Assembly: GCA_002803225.1 (NCBI GenBank)
Contig: NXFV01001021.1
Span: forward strand, 1 to 44,223
Length of the DNA stretch: 44,223 nt
Direction of reading: 5' to 3'
Origin: Gamarada debralockiae
Lineage: Eukaryota > Ascomycota > Leotiomycetes > Helotiales > Hyphodiscaceae
Part shown: positions 10,261 to 21,827 of the stretch, piece after piece
Numbering within the stretch: the first letter of the stretch is position 1
Layout: the number at the start of each line of letters is the position of its first letter
Notes under the pieces: generated by a model
What the model saw: only the letters and a program-made list of their open reading frames with translations
Database searches by the model: none
What the model was told of the DNA's origin: nothing
Position numbers and translations under genes: made by a program

Positions 10261-12260
10261 CTATGATGACCCATCGCACAATGCCAAAACATCCGCCGGA
10301 ATAGTCCAATCCTTCATAATATCATCCCGTGCCTGAATCTGCATCAGCAACCCCGCCTCCATATGCCAGCTAATATGGCAATGCAAAGCCCACATTCCAG
10401 GGTTGTCCGCCTTCAAGCGAATCAATGCCCATCCATAAGCATTGATCGTCAATGTATCTCTCCTCATCGGATTCGTCGTGTTCAAATCTTTGTAGGTGGC
10501 CCAGTTGAAATCGCCCGTGGAATCGGAAGCCATGATCCAGAATTGATGGCCGTGGAGATGGAAGGGGTGAGCTCCTTCGTCTAGCGAGTTGATCAGGATG
10601 TCCACGACTTGGTAGTTTGGAACATCGATCACGAATTGTGAGGATTGGTCGAAGGCTGTGCTGAGACCGGCGGCGCTGAAAGAGCTGTTGTCCGCGTGTA
10701 AACCTGCCACGGCTTGATTGAGGGTTGGGACCTTCTCCGCAACCCATGTCGTGGAGTTGATGTATGCTCTGTCAAGAGCATAAGCTCCGATCTGGAATGC
10801 AACTTCTATGGTATATGCTACATCTGGAGAAGGTGCGGGTGTGACAACAAGTGGAACCAGGGCTGCGGTGACAAGATCTTCGCATACGATATCGATTGCT
10901 GACGCCCAATCTGCCGACTCGGTGGGCTCGAAAGTCGTATTTGTGTACGTGAGAAGAGCTCTAACATCTGGGTTGAGCACCGGTGCATTGTCACTGCTGA
11001 AACAATAGGTATTCATCCAGGATCTGATCCAGTAATTGGTGGCAGTCTGGTTTGCGTACAGAATAACTGAGTAACGTTGAGCAATGTTGATTGGGAGACG
11101 ATGGATGGTTACTGGTTCCACAAGGGTCGAGTCTGCTTCGATTACAGTAAGGGTATGATTATCGACAGAGAATTGGAATTCTCCGAAAGCGCCAACATTG
11201 ATGAGCCGAAGTCGATATCTTTTGCCTTGAGTAACAGGAAAAGTTGCTTGTGTCGAATTGTCCTGGCAGTCGTATCCACTGTCATTGCCGTAGTTGGAAC
11301 AGTCGAAGCTAGAAATTTCAGCAACTGGTATTGAGAAGTGAAGGGGGGCCGTACTAATTTGTTCCCTGAATCAACCCATTGTCCGGAACAGGCTCGGCAT
11401 TCTCATTGCCCGAGGCCAAATAATCGGGAAGTAACGATGTACTCAAATCATGGTACCAGTCTTGGAGAAGAATGATCTGATCAAAATCATAATCTTTCTG
11501 TAGTGCTGCTTCTTCCGGAGAGTGGACGATGAAAGGCCCAACTAGTCCATCGGTATACTGAGTTGAGTAATGGGAATGATACCAATACGTTCCAAATTGA
11601 TTCTCAACAGTGAAATTGTAAAGGAAACTCGTTCCAGGTGGAATTGGGCATTGAGTGATTCCCGAAGTTCCATCCATCCAATTTGTTCCATTTTGATAGA
11701 TACCATGCCAGTGGACAGTCGTTGCATTGGTCAACCGGTTCGTAACATTGACCAAAACGCGATCTCCTTGATTGACTCTGATGACTGGGCCTGGGAACTG
11801 TCCATTGAAGACGAGCATCGAACGGACAACACCTGGAAATGTCAGTGTGAGGCAAGGCGTGGTCGAGGGGGATCTCACCATCTGGTGCAGCTTGTATTTC
11901 GCTGACAGTCAAATTGAATATTCGGGTCGTGGGTGCAGCATTGATATCCCACCCCATATCAAGATTGTACTCGGCAGTATCCCGTCTCCATGATTGAAGA
12001 GTCTCGGAAGCTGTGCTGTTTGTTGGGCTCGATGAGGGTGTTGGGCTGGAAGATGTCGTTGCGGTAGGATTTGCGCTCTGGTGGTGCTTCAATCCCAGCC
12101 CTAATCCCAATCCCAACGCAAGAGCGACGACAATGAAAATAATGGCACCACCCACAAGAAGGAGAGGTCGTCCAAGTTTGCCAGCGGCAGCCTTGTTTGT
12201 GGGGGCCGGCTTTTTGTTGTCAAGCAGCTGGGGTTGAACCTGTTGCTCAATCTTTCCCAT
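10261..12260 (-). CDS. Laccase-like multicopper oxidase with N-terminal membrane anchor
   Basis: Exons are 12260-11879, 11832-11355 and 11308-10261, giving 635 aa. Multicopper oxidases oxidise phenols or metal ions and reduce O2 to water. All four copper motifs are present: HWHG (168-171), HSH (213-215), HPFHLHGH (534-541) and HCHISWH (596-602), so it should be active. Many N-glycosylation sequons fit an extracellular catalytic domain. Instead of a cleavable signal peptide it has a ~30-residue polar N-terminus and one TM segment at ~32-57 (LLLVGGAIIFIVVALALG), a type II anchor, followed by a Ser/Thr/Pro linker. Both introns are 46 nt: 11833-11878 (GTGAGA, CTGAC branch, phase 1) and 11309-11354 (GTACGG, phase 2). 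The substrate (phenolic versus ferroxidase-type) cannot be decided from sequence alone. Confidence 0.9.
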
Positions 12261-12780
12261 TCTGTGATGAACCTCTTTGTAGAAGAGTATTAAGAACAGA
12301 AAAATAATTCTACAAAGATAAACACTGCCAAGTCCCGAAGCACAACAGCCGGGAAATTATGGCCAAAGGGTCTCGTGCCAGTCGACATGGGACGAGCGAC
12401 TGTTTTGACGGAGATGGCGATTAGATGGAAGATATCCAAGAAGAGACCAAAAAATCCATTGCGCCCAAGATGGACTAACTGATAGCAGAAAACCATCTGA
12501 TAAGCCGGACGCAGGGACTTCGTTGGGTTGGACATCGATCTTCGAGCACCGCCCCGTCCCATGGGCCAGGCCATTTGAAGAGGGCGGGCCGGGGGCTTGC
12601 AGGTCAGCCAAGTGTGCAGAAGTACTCCGTACTGCAACCCAAGAGCAGTTGTACAAGCGATTCTTGCATGAGGTGTGGCATGTGGTGTGGCCGTCTAGAT
12701 ACCGAAAGTACATGGAGTTCGTAATGTAACGGCAATTCAAGGATTGGTTGGTTCGATGAGCACGTGTTGATGGGATGGAA

Positions 12781-12798
12781 GGAAAAGGAAAAGGAAAA
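12781..12798 (+). repeat. Microsatellite (GGAAAA)3
   Basis: Three perfect GGAAAA units, preceded by a further GGAAG. Confidence 0.85.
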
Positions 12799-12842
12799 GA
12801 ACATGCGGCTGGAAGGAGATCGAAGGACGAGGCGACAACGCT

Positions 12843-12858
12843 CCTGCCTGCCTGCCTG
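12843..12858 (+). repeat. Microsatellite (CCTG)4
   Basis: Four perfect CCTG units about 45 bp downstream of the GGAAAA repeat. Confidence 0.85.
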
Positions 12859-13718
12859 CTGTAAGCTTCCGCATTCGGTTTGGTGCGAAAGGAACTGGAG
12901 ACCCGCGGAAAATCCCCCCGCAACAAAATCCAGTGACACGCGACACTACCAAAAATGGCATTGCATATTATTATCAAACTCAATTCCCAGTTTCCAGCTG
13001 ACCAATAGAGCAATGCTAATAAAATAAAAGCTTTTGTCATAGAGCCAAGTGAGTTGGTAGTTGAAAGCTTGTCTCTTTCCTGTATTTCATTGCCTTTCAA
13101 GGCTGAAGTTCTGTTCTTTGGTGAAGCGAAGCCTAAAATCACGATTCTCACCACCGTAGCCACCAACGGCCTGAACCCAGCTCAAGGCCACTGAAGGCCT
13201 GTATTCGATGCGCCACAACCGAACAAACGAAGAACCTTCCCTGACGGCATTGTCGAATCCGCAACCGGTGCAAGAGAACGTGGAGAGTCAATGAGGGGTA
13301 AATTCGATGGTCTGACAAGGCACAGCTTGACAATGCAGTTACCCATGCCAATGTTCCATGTCTCCTGCCAATTCCATCTTTTATCCTGCCTTCATCCGCC
13401 GATCACGATGCTTGTCTGTTGGCTGAGGTCTTTCTGGAACTTCCGCAGAAACATTCGACTTCGCTTGCCATCACGAGGTAAAACAAAGAGCTCTGCGCCC
13501 AGAAGCTTGCTCGGCCTTGTCCGAAGTCACAGCCTCCCATCTGTCTCTGCTTCTTCGAGCATTTACTAGTCCGCAATCAGGGAAAGGCCAGCTTCCCGCA
13601 ACCAATCATTTGAATTGAATTACCATTGCTCAATCCCATCGTCACGGTTGTCCCTTGACGCAGATAAGGTGACACCACAGCTCATGTCCCACCCCCAGCC
13701 TCGTTCGGTCTCCAAGGG

Positions 13719-13724
13719 TATAAA
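13719..13724 (+). promoter_or_regulatory. TATA-like element of the acid phosphatase gene
   Basis: TATAAA lies about 156 bp before the ATG at 13880 and is followed by a pyrimidine-rich stretch, a normal position for a fungal TATA box. Confidence 0.4.
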
Positions 13725-13879
13725 GTTGAATCTTTCCCAGGTGAAGCTGTCGAGTGACGCAAAGCTCTTCACTTTCCTTCAGTTAGTACCGACTTCAGAT
13801 CGGTGAATTGAAGCTTCGTCGCTGCTCCTCTTCCATACTCAACATCAATTGACCGACTTTCAGCTCCTCCAACATCATC

Positions 13880-15318
13880 ATGTACTCCTCTTCAATCTTC
13901 GCAGTTGTCTTTTCTGGGGTGCACGTCGCACTTGCTGCGTCCTCGTCCTCAGCAGTCGATACCTCGACCAGAGCTCCCGAGTCAACATTAGAACCGGCTA
14001 CCGCTACCATAGCTGCCACACAGGCTACCGCACCTGCCTTGTCTCCTGTATCCAATGTCACAGGCGCAGGCTTTGACCGCCTTGTTCAGATTTGGCTGGA
14101 GAATACCGTAATTGAACAACCCCTAGTGCTCCTCTTCTATGGCTAACTTCATTTCAGGACTATGGCAAAGCTGCCGCAGATCCCAACATGCAATGGTTAG
14201 CCCAGTATGGAATAACCCTCACAAACTACTACGCTACCACCCATCCATCTGAGCCCAACTACGCAGCCGTAGTATCTGGAGACTATTTCGGAATGGAGAA
14301 CGATGACTTCAACGCATTCCCAGCGAATATCTCGACTGTCGTAGATCTGCTCGATACAAAGGGCATCTCCTGGGGCGAATACCAAGAAGATATGCCATAT
14401 GCTGGTTTCCAGGGCTTCAATTACTCCAACCAAGTGACTTTTGCTAACGATTATGTCCGAAAACACGATCCCCTCATTCTCTACGATTCGGTCACTTCGA
14501 ATGCAACTCGACTTTCCCTCATTAAGAACTTCACCTCCTTCAATTCTGACCTTACGGCCCATACACTACCCCAATGGTCCTTCATCACTCCCAACATGAC
14601 CAATGACGGTCACGATACCACCATCACCGTCGCCGCAAACTGGTCCCGCAGTTTCCTCGAGCCTCTCCTCAACAATTCGTACTTTATGAGCAACACCCTC
14701 GTGATCCTCACTTTCGATGAAGTCGAGACCTACAACACCAGCAACAGAGTCTGGGCGCTCCTTCTCGGTGGTGCAATCCCAACTTCTCTACAGGGCACCA
14801 CTGATGACACATTCTACAACCACTACTCCATGATCTCGACCGTCTCCGTGAACTGGGACCTTCCATCCCTCGGACGCTGGGACTGCGAAGCCAACGTCCT
14901 CCAGACCGTCGCCAACAAGACCGGATACAAGAACGCTGCGGTCAATATGACAGGATTGTATTTCAACTCCTCGTACCCAGGACCCGTTTCCGACACCCTC
15001 TACAGCCCAATCTGGCCCATTCCTGACACATCCGCGAAATGTGCCAGCGGAAAGGGTGTTCTGAGCTCCATTGTCAGCACTTGGGGACAGAGTAATGGCA
15101 CATATAACTACACCAATGTGTACCCATATGACGCTGCAGCCAACAACAATGTTGGTGTAGCAGTGGGTGGCACTCCTACGAGCACCTCAAGTGCGTCCGG
15201 AACGACCACGTCTTCTAGCTCCACAGCAAGCTCTTCGAAGTCCGCTGGGTTGAGATTGGACGGTGCTGGCTCTGCTATCGTTGGATTGCTGACCGGATTG
15301 GCAGCTTTCTTCATCTAA
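13880..15318 (+). CDS. Secreted GPI-anchored acid phosphatase (phosphoesterase family)
   Basis: Exons are 13880-14107 and 14158-15318, giving 462 aa. It belongs to the fungal PhoA-like phosphoesterase family (PF04185 type), which releases phosphate at acid pH outside the cell. There is a signal peptide at 1-19 (FAVVFSGVHVALA), a Ser/Thr/Ala-rich spacer, then the family core: IWLENT|DYGKAAADPNMQW, NYYATTHPSEPNY, GDYFGMENDDF and later NMTNDGHDT and FDEVETYNTSN. The C-terminus has a long Ser/Thr stretch and a hydrophobic end (SAIVGLLTGLAAFFI), as for GPI attachment. Many N-glycosylation sites occur. The intron (14108-14157, 50 nt, GGCTAAC branch) is phase 0 and splits the conserved LENT-DYG motif exactly. 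No PHO-box motif was identified upstream. Confidence 0.88.
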
Positions 15319-16326
15319 AGGGGAAGTGTGTGGTTCTGACACCCAAGCGCTTCAACACGGGGCATTGTAACTTGATTTTTGCATGTTTGAAAATTGTCTT
15401 GTATATACCCCCCAGAATGCAAAGCTTTGATATTTCCAGCGATCCCTCGTTTCAAGTGAAGTTGAATTGTCGTGAAGATTGGGTTCTGACGTTGCTTTAC
15501 TATAGGTCGATCTGATACTTCATTAGCAGAGCATCCGTTTTGGTAGCTCAGCCAGCCACAATAGGGCTCTCTCCATACCTGCGAGCTCCCAACACCAAAT
15601 ACGTAAGTGGGATGTTTTCACTTACGTTCCTAGCAATCTCGATTAGCTACCCCAATGCACTGCAGACATAAAGATTGCACTTCTCACGTAAAGTTTGCAT
15701 CTCAGGTCTCGTCCAACGTAGTACATGTCACGTGTCATTGATCTAATAACGTATAACGGTATAGCGCACCCCCCTCCGATTCCAAGCAGAAATTTCTTTC
15801 AAAATTGTATTTAAATGGTGAGCCAAGTGGGCATTCCCAAGCTTAAAAGTTCATAAACTCAAATTACATATTGACCTTATCGCTATTCAAAAGTCCCGTC
15901 TCGCACTCGCTTCCAGTACCTGCCATTGGACACCCTGCAACACGATTTTACGGCCGTACTTTCAGCCCACTTCGCGATGATGTCCCATTTCGGGACACCC
16001 CAATTGCACTCCAATCTATCTCCAAGTTCTTCCGAAAGGTATGACACGCCGCACAGCTCTAAACTTTAAGATCTGCACTTTTGTTCCAGATTCGTCGAAT
16101 AGGCTTGGGCCCTCTCACTGCTTGGTATGCTTTATCGGCTTCACTGTCTGTCCGACTTCGAGAACATCCGTTGGCCACACCATACGATGAGGCTGTCGAA
16201 ATTTCCTTTAATGCTATATATGTTGTGTTTCCTGATTCAAGGGCTTGAGCCAGTATTCAAATAGTTGGTTTTGTTCAGTAGCCTTGAGGTGCATCCAAAC
16301 CACAAGTTGTGAAAGGCTCCGCCACG
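15319..16326. other. Intergenic region with a spliced open frame of unknown status
   Basis: About 1 kb without a supported gene. One feature stands out: a plus-strand frame open from about 15850 runs to an intron-like segment (about 16036-16090, GTATGA...TTCCAG). If spliced it continues in frame to a stop near 16248 (RRIGLGPLTAWYALSASLS and onward). No in-frame ATG is visible and no family is recognised. Confidence 0.3.
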
Positions 16327-18241
16327 ATGGACATTGAAAAGGAAAATAATCCCGGCGAGAGCGTTGAAGCTACCCCATCGCCAGTGCTGGAGACAAACAG
16401 TTCAACAAACGACCCTCAACCCCACGATCCAATTCTCCCAAAATGGCGACTAGTCTTCATCTCAGTCAGGTACATTACCTCTCCAACCTCAACTCCCAAG
16501 GCTCATCACTCACTTCCCCAGTCTCTGCATCGGACTCTTCCTCTCCCTACTCGACACAACCATCGTCGCAACGGCCCTCTACACAATCGGCCTCGATCTC
16601 CATTCCCTCGAAACTGTAACATGGGTCGCACTCGCCTACACCCTCGCCTACCTGTCCTTCTGCATCATCGTCGCACGCCTAGCAGACATCATCGGTCGCC
16701 GTAATGCTTGGATCCTTTCTCTCCTTCTCTTTCTCGGGTTCTCTCTGGGCTGCGGGTTCTCTCAAAGCTTGAACTCATTGATCGCCTGTCGAGTTTTGCA
16801 GGGAATCGGTGGCTCTGGTATGTATTCGCTTACGTTCGTGATTTTGCCGGAAGTGAGTCCGCCGACGTTGGCAGGGTATCTAGGTGGTATGGCAGGTGCA
16901 GTCGTTGCGTGCGCAGGCGTGCTGGGACCAGTATTAGGTGGTGTTATTACCCATTATACGACTTGGAAATGGGTATTTTGGATTAAGTAGGTTGGAATCT
17001 GTCGCATGCAAGGGCCAACCCCGCTGACTTGACAAGTGCGCCGATTGGAATCATTCCTCTTGTCATGTTCCTCATTGCGTGGCCGAAGCCTCATATGATT
17101 GTGCCAATCCAAAAGCGATCGATCAAAGAACTTGAGTAAGTCCATACTCAGAAATCCCAACCCCTCGAAATCAGCCTCCTTGAAGAAAGAAAGTGCTAAG
17201 GTGTAGCAATAGCATTATTGGATCAAGCCTTGTCGTCACAGCCTCCGTCCTCGTCGTATTCTCCCTCCAAGAAGCCGGCGTCAAGTCCAATATCTGGAAC
17301 TCCGCCCTCTTCATCTGTCCCCTTCTTATTGGCTGCCTATGCTGGTGTCTCATTTTCGGTTGGGAAGTCTTCGTGCATCGCTGCTGGGAAGAACGCTTAG
17401 CAAGCATGTTCCCACTTCGTCTGGTCAACAATCGCATCTACATGGCGTACGTATTCTCTACGCTCTTGACTGGCTTCCCATATTTCATGGTCATCTACGC
17501 TTTACCGCTTCGTCTTCAAGTCGTTAACGGGAAGACCCCGCTCATGGCTGGTGTATCGCTCCTACCGATGCTGGGCGCCGTCGCTATCGGAAGTACTATT
17601 GGGGGTGCGGCGAACAGCAAGAAGAACAACATCTTCCCGGTGCTAGTGACGGCTTCTTGTTTGATGGTCCTTGGGACTGGACTAATGTCTACATTATTGA
17701 ATACCGTTAAAGTTGAGCCAAAGACGTATGGCTTTCAGGTTCTTATTGGCATGGCATTTGGATTGACGGTATCGACTGTCTCGATTGGCGCTGGTCTCGA
17801 GACCGATTTGAAGGATACGAGTAAGTCAATATTCTCTCCCTGTTCTGTGAAAGTTGGGGATAAACTGAGCTAATATCTTTAGCCGTCGCGCAAGGTATAA
17901 TAGCCCAGATGCGGGTTCTCGGCGGCAGTATCGGCATCGCCGCCTCGACCGCAATTCTCGGCGTCACTCAACGCAAAGAATTATCCGGCATCGTGACGGA
18001 AGAGCAACTCGCAAGTCTTCATGCAGCAGCGAAAACTTTCACGAAAGAACAATTGCATGCTGTGAGACAGGCATACTCGGATGCTTTCAATGAGGATCTC
18101 AGAGTCTGCGCAATTATTGCTGGGGTTTGCATCTTAGCGACCCTAGGCACTTTCAAGAGGAATACGCAGCCGATCCTGGAGAGGAGGAAGGATCAATTGA
18201 TTGCTGAACAGAGGAGACTGAGGGGATTGAAGTCGAGATAG
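16327..18241 (+). CDS. MFS drug:H+ antiporter, DHA2-like (14 TM)
   Basis: Exons are 16327-16469, 16522-16986, 17037-17135, 17207-17820 and 17883-18241, giving 559 aa. It is a plasma-membrane proton-coupled efflux pump of the DHA2 type, which exports toxins or secondary metabolites; the substrate is unknown. Hallmarks in order are LDTTIVATAL in TM1, motif A LADIIGRRNA, RVLQGIGGSG, motif C GVLGPVLGGVI, WKWVFWINAPIG, and a C-terminal half starting SIIGSSLVVTASVLVVF. Introns are 52, 50, 71 and 62 nt with phases 2, 2, 2 and 1, each joined at conserved residues. ATG 16327 (MDIEKENNPG) is in better context (CCACGATGG) than the in-frame ATG at 16309. No biosynthetic gene lies next to it. Confidence 0.88.
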
Positions 18242-18413
18242 AGGGCGTCAAGACGGGCAGGCGCTGCTATATCTCCTGCTTGAGGTTGGCGATTTTGGCA
18301 ACTTCGTTGATAGCCCTGTATTTTCGCCCTGTTCCCAATTAAGACAATAATATTTTGGTTTTCGAAAAGCTTGTACCTCAATTGACAGCTCAGAATCTTG
18401 AGGTGAGTGGGAG

Positions 18414-18896
18414 ATGGGTACTGATGATCGAAAGCAGAACGCAAATCTCATATTTGAAGAAAAGCACGTCTTCGAAATATTCAAAGGCCCTCGCGTTTGC
18501 CTTATCTGTCTCTGCACAATGCTCAGCTCCATCCCCCAATGGTGCTTGAAAGAAACATCGCGGGAACATGAAAAACGTCACCATAAATGCCATGACAGTA
18601 GTCTCATTTGCTGTTGGCAACATCCTCGGAACCCAAACTTTCCAAGCCAAACAAGCACCTGGCCACATCTCAGGCAAAGTCAGCATTATTACCAGACTTA
18701 GCGCTATATGTTTATGGTTTTAGTATTGAGGTGGAGGTGGTATAATTATCGGTTGACAAACACAATGAAAAGGAAGTTAAGGGAGATGAGTGATGAGGAG
18801 CGGGCGGAATGGAAGAAGTTGGTGTTTGCTGATCAAACTGGCCGCAAGAACCCCTTCTTCAGATACATGCATGGATCTAAAGACCGAATACTTTAG
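18414..18896 (+). pseudogene. Dal5-like MFS transporter remnant (C-terminal half)
   Basis: Pieces of an anion:cation symporter (allantoate-permease/Dal5 type) lie in order. First is a loop-like piece (KHVFEIFKGPRVCL, CTMLSSIPQW, ending near 18543). Then KNVTINAMTVVSFAVGNILG and TQTFQAKQAPGHISGK (18569-18714), in a different frame. Last is a C-terminal tail (MKRKLREMSDEERAEW, NPFFRYMHGS) ending with a stop at 18896, again in another frame. The family normally has several TM segments between the first two pieces, so there is an internal deletion, plus a frameshift near 18715. There is no N-terminal half. Confidence 0.75.
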
Positions 18897-20001
18897 AGGA
18901 AGCAGAAACTGATCATTGTGAAGAAGAACACCTTAATGTGAGCTAATGATGTAATAGGGAAATCAACACATTTCCGTCACAGGCTTCGTTGCAGGGGCAC
19001 CCATCCCTCACGCAGGAGCCCCGGGAGTCGTAAATTGAGGGCTTTGATAGAAGGTAGGTGACAGTTGGCCATACACTCTATTTGCTTGTTATTTAAAGAG
19101 AATGAACGATTCAAATCAGCGATCAATCGCTCCGGCCCGCGGTTTCAGGGGTCAATGATGGGGAGGACAGGGTTGTCTTACCCGAGGGTTTCGATGGCTG
19201 AGGTAAAGTCAATTTAGAAATCAGATCTTCGAAACTAGAGAGAAAAAATAATGAGTGAGCATTTATTGACGCAATTTCCAGCTTCGCCAAAGCGTCGAAA
19301 AAATTGGCAGCTAAGCTGCGCACGTGATGGCCAGCCTCTTGCTTCGCTAAAATTCAACATGACTCTCTTTGGTGGGAATTCAATACCTCCGTCAATACAT
19401 AGATCAACGACGGGGTAATACTGTCCATTCTGTCTCTATAATCCCCCTCTGATATAAAAGGACTCTGCTAACGCGTGTTTGATAGATTTGAAATGGGATT
19501 ATCTTGAAGTCATGCAGAAGACTTTACAACGATCGCTTGATCTCAAAACGACACGACACCCAAACGCGTCTCGAAGATCTGCGAATAAGGCGTGGGCAAC
19601 TTCCCACCTGCCGGATAATTCGGGGCTCGAACTACGATCTTGAGGATGGTTAAACATTGGCATTGGCATCTACCACGAGAATGAGGCATCATTCAAACCA
19701 TTCTGGATATTCCACCCGAAAGAGCGTTGGAAGAACAGGACAGAGCGGCCTCGAAACTTTCTGCGATTGAACCTAATACTATATTGAGATGGATGTGTCA
19801 ACTGGTTTTAGAGTCGCTGTGAGGTATGGAAACGGCAACATTGAATGGGCAGAAGAGGACTTGCGAACGACGACGAAGATTCGTTGGGGATATTAGTAGC
19901 TCAATAACTACGATTTACGAACGGACTGACAATGACCAACGGAGAAGCAACTTGGTATACGAGCACAATTCCGCGACGAACCATTCAACCCTGTTATGAT
20001 T
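18897..20001. other. Intergenic region
   Basis: About 1.1 kb with no gene I can support. On the plus strand one frame between 19683 and 19999 is open apart from a single TGA, but shows no family features. Confidence 0.4.
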
Positions 20002-21827
20002 TCATTCCGCCCAACCTCTGCACATCTGCACAGCCTTCTCCCATCTGCCGAATTTCTTCGCGCTTTCTTCAGCGGAAATCTTGGGCTTGAATGTTGTCAC
20101 TCCAGCAGTATTTATATTCTTCAACTCCTCGAAGCTCTCCCAAACCCCCACCGCAAAACCTGCTGCAATGGCCGCACCAAGAGCTGTGGTCTCGAGCATT
20201 GCCGGGCGTTCTACCGGTATGCCAATAAGATCTGCTTGGGTCTACACAATGTCAACAACCTGGACGAGATCATGATGGGATCAAACCACAAACCTGCATG
20301 CAGAGGTCTGAATTTGTCATTCCGCCATCAACGGCCAGCTCAGCCAGAGCCTTACCGCTATCTTTCTCCATGGCATTGAGAATTGCTTTGGTCTGGAAGC
20401 ACGTTGCCTCGAGAGTTGCTCTCGCGATGTGACCCTTCTGGGTGTATGCCGTGATGCCAACTGGAAGTTACGTTAATTCAGGTTCCCGGCATCTCGTTGG
20501 CGAGCTTACAAATAGTTCCACGCGCATCGTCAATCCAATATGGTGCGAAAAGTCCGCTAAATGCTGTTACAAACACGCATCCTCCGTTGTCATCCACCGT
20601 CTCGGCAAGTTGGCTGATTTTGTTGGAAGCTTCGATGAAGCCAAAGTTGTTCTGGAGGAACTTGACGCTTGAGCCGGCGACTGCTATGCTGCCTTCAAGT
20701 GCGTATTGTGGCGTCCCGTCGAAGTCATACGCAACGGTACTCAGCAGTCCATGGGTAGATATTACTGGCTTGTCGCCCACATGGTACAACAAAAAGCAGC
20801 CGGTACCGTATGTGTTCTTCGCCCGTCCAGGTGTGAAGCCTTTCTGACCGACGAGTGCTGCAGATTGATCTCCGAGACAGCCACCGATTGGAACACCCTT
20901 GAGCACACCAGTGCTTAGGGTTCCATAAGCATCTTTGTCGGACGACCTTACAATCTTGGGCAAATGGAGCTTGTCCATATCAAAGCGGAAGAAATCGAGC
21001 AGAGACTCATCATATTTGAGTGTGTGTATGTTCATGAACATGCTTCGGGATGCCTACCAGAAGATCGTGGAGTCAGCATATTACTTCTTTAGGGAGTGGT
21101 TTGGAGTGGCTACTCCTTGGATATGAGCTGCAACTATAAAGCAGTCTGAGATTGGAAATGTTCACTTCCTGAATACCTACATTTGTTGGATCTGTGACGA
21201 AAACATTCTTCTTGGGGCCTCCATTCAGTCTATACACCACCCAAGCATCAATGGTTCCGAAGGCGAGCTGCCCTCTTGCATATGCCTCCGAAACTTTGGG
21301 TACGTTCTCGATCATCCACAACAGTTTTCCTACGGACGGATACGTCGACAAGGGGAGGCCACAGAGCTCTTGCAGCTTATCAGAGCCCAGCCTAGCCTTT
21401 AATTTTCTTACTAGAGCTTGCGTTCGGGTGTCAGTCCAGACGATTGCGTTGTAAAGGGGCTCTCCTGTCTCGTGGTCCCAGACGACTGTGGTTTCCCGTT
21501 GATTTGTGATGCCGACCGCCTTGATGGAACTGGGAGAGTGGCCTTTGTCTTCGAAAGATTTCACAGCCCCTTCAATGCATGTTTCAATGGATTCTATAAT
21601 CTCAAGCGGATTATGCTCGTGCCATCTACAAACTTTATCAGAGCTATTCATTTCGACGCCGCTCTCGAGACTCACCCGGACTGAGGATATATTTGCTTGA
21701 ACTCGACTTGGTGCGATGCAACTACCTCTCCCTCTCGATTGAAGATCAGGAATCTGGTGCTGGTGGTACCTTGATCAATTGATCCGATGAAAGAATCATG
21801 ACGGCTAGTAGGTGTCAAGTCACCCAT
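20002..21827 (-). CDS. GUT1: Glycerol kinase (FGGY family)
   Basis: Exons are 21827-21676, 21625-21181, 21053-20510, 20460-20294 and 20241-20002, giving 515 aa, the usual size. It phosphorylates glycerol to sn-glycerol-3-phosphate with ATP in the cytosol, the first step of glycerol use. Motifs are [15 protein letters not shown] (N-terminal phosphate loop), [23 protein letters not shown], the FGGY signature [38 protein letters not shown] and [32 protein letters not shown] 21827 is used because further upstream the same frame has only a TTG. Introns are 50, 127, 49 and 52 nt, all with restored conserved joints. The 127-nt intron is unusually long here and homologous to an intron of the P450 pseudogene. 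It is divergent from the aquaglyceroporin, which suggests a glycerol uptake and use unit. Confidence 0.92.
21054..21180 (-). repeat. Introner-like intron (glycerol kinase intron 2)
   Basis: This 127-nt intron starts GTAGGTATTCAGGAAG and ends in GGTAG. Its first ~33 nt and a 3' block (21071-21092, containing AAAGAAGTAATATGCT) match, in the same order, the 34357-34441 intron of the unrelated P450 pseudogene. The 3' block carries the probable branch site (TGCTGAC). The middle is about 40 nt longer here. Substitutions in the 5' block are all transitions. Confidence 0.65.

Larger units (their letters stand above)
12261..13879. other. Divergent intergenic region, oxidase / acid phosphatase
   Basis: This 1.6 kb holds no gene I can support. 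It holds two microsatellites (12781-12798 and 12843-12858) and a TATA-like element upstream of the acid phosphatase. Confidence 0.45.

Noticed and set aside
12357..13166. 269-codon minus-strand frame upstream of the multicopper oxidase
   Set aside because: It has no recognisable domain, spans two microsatellites and the expected promoter, and shows no splice-supported structure.
13291..13806. Short frames before the acid phosphatase
   Set aside because: They overlap the TATA-like element and have no coding features.
15538..15560. tRNA A-box-like TGGTAGCTCAGCC
   Set aside because: No B box or anticodon arm at the right distance.
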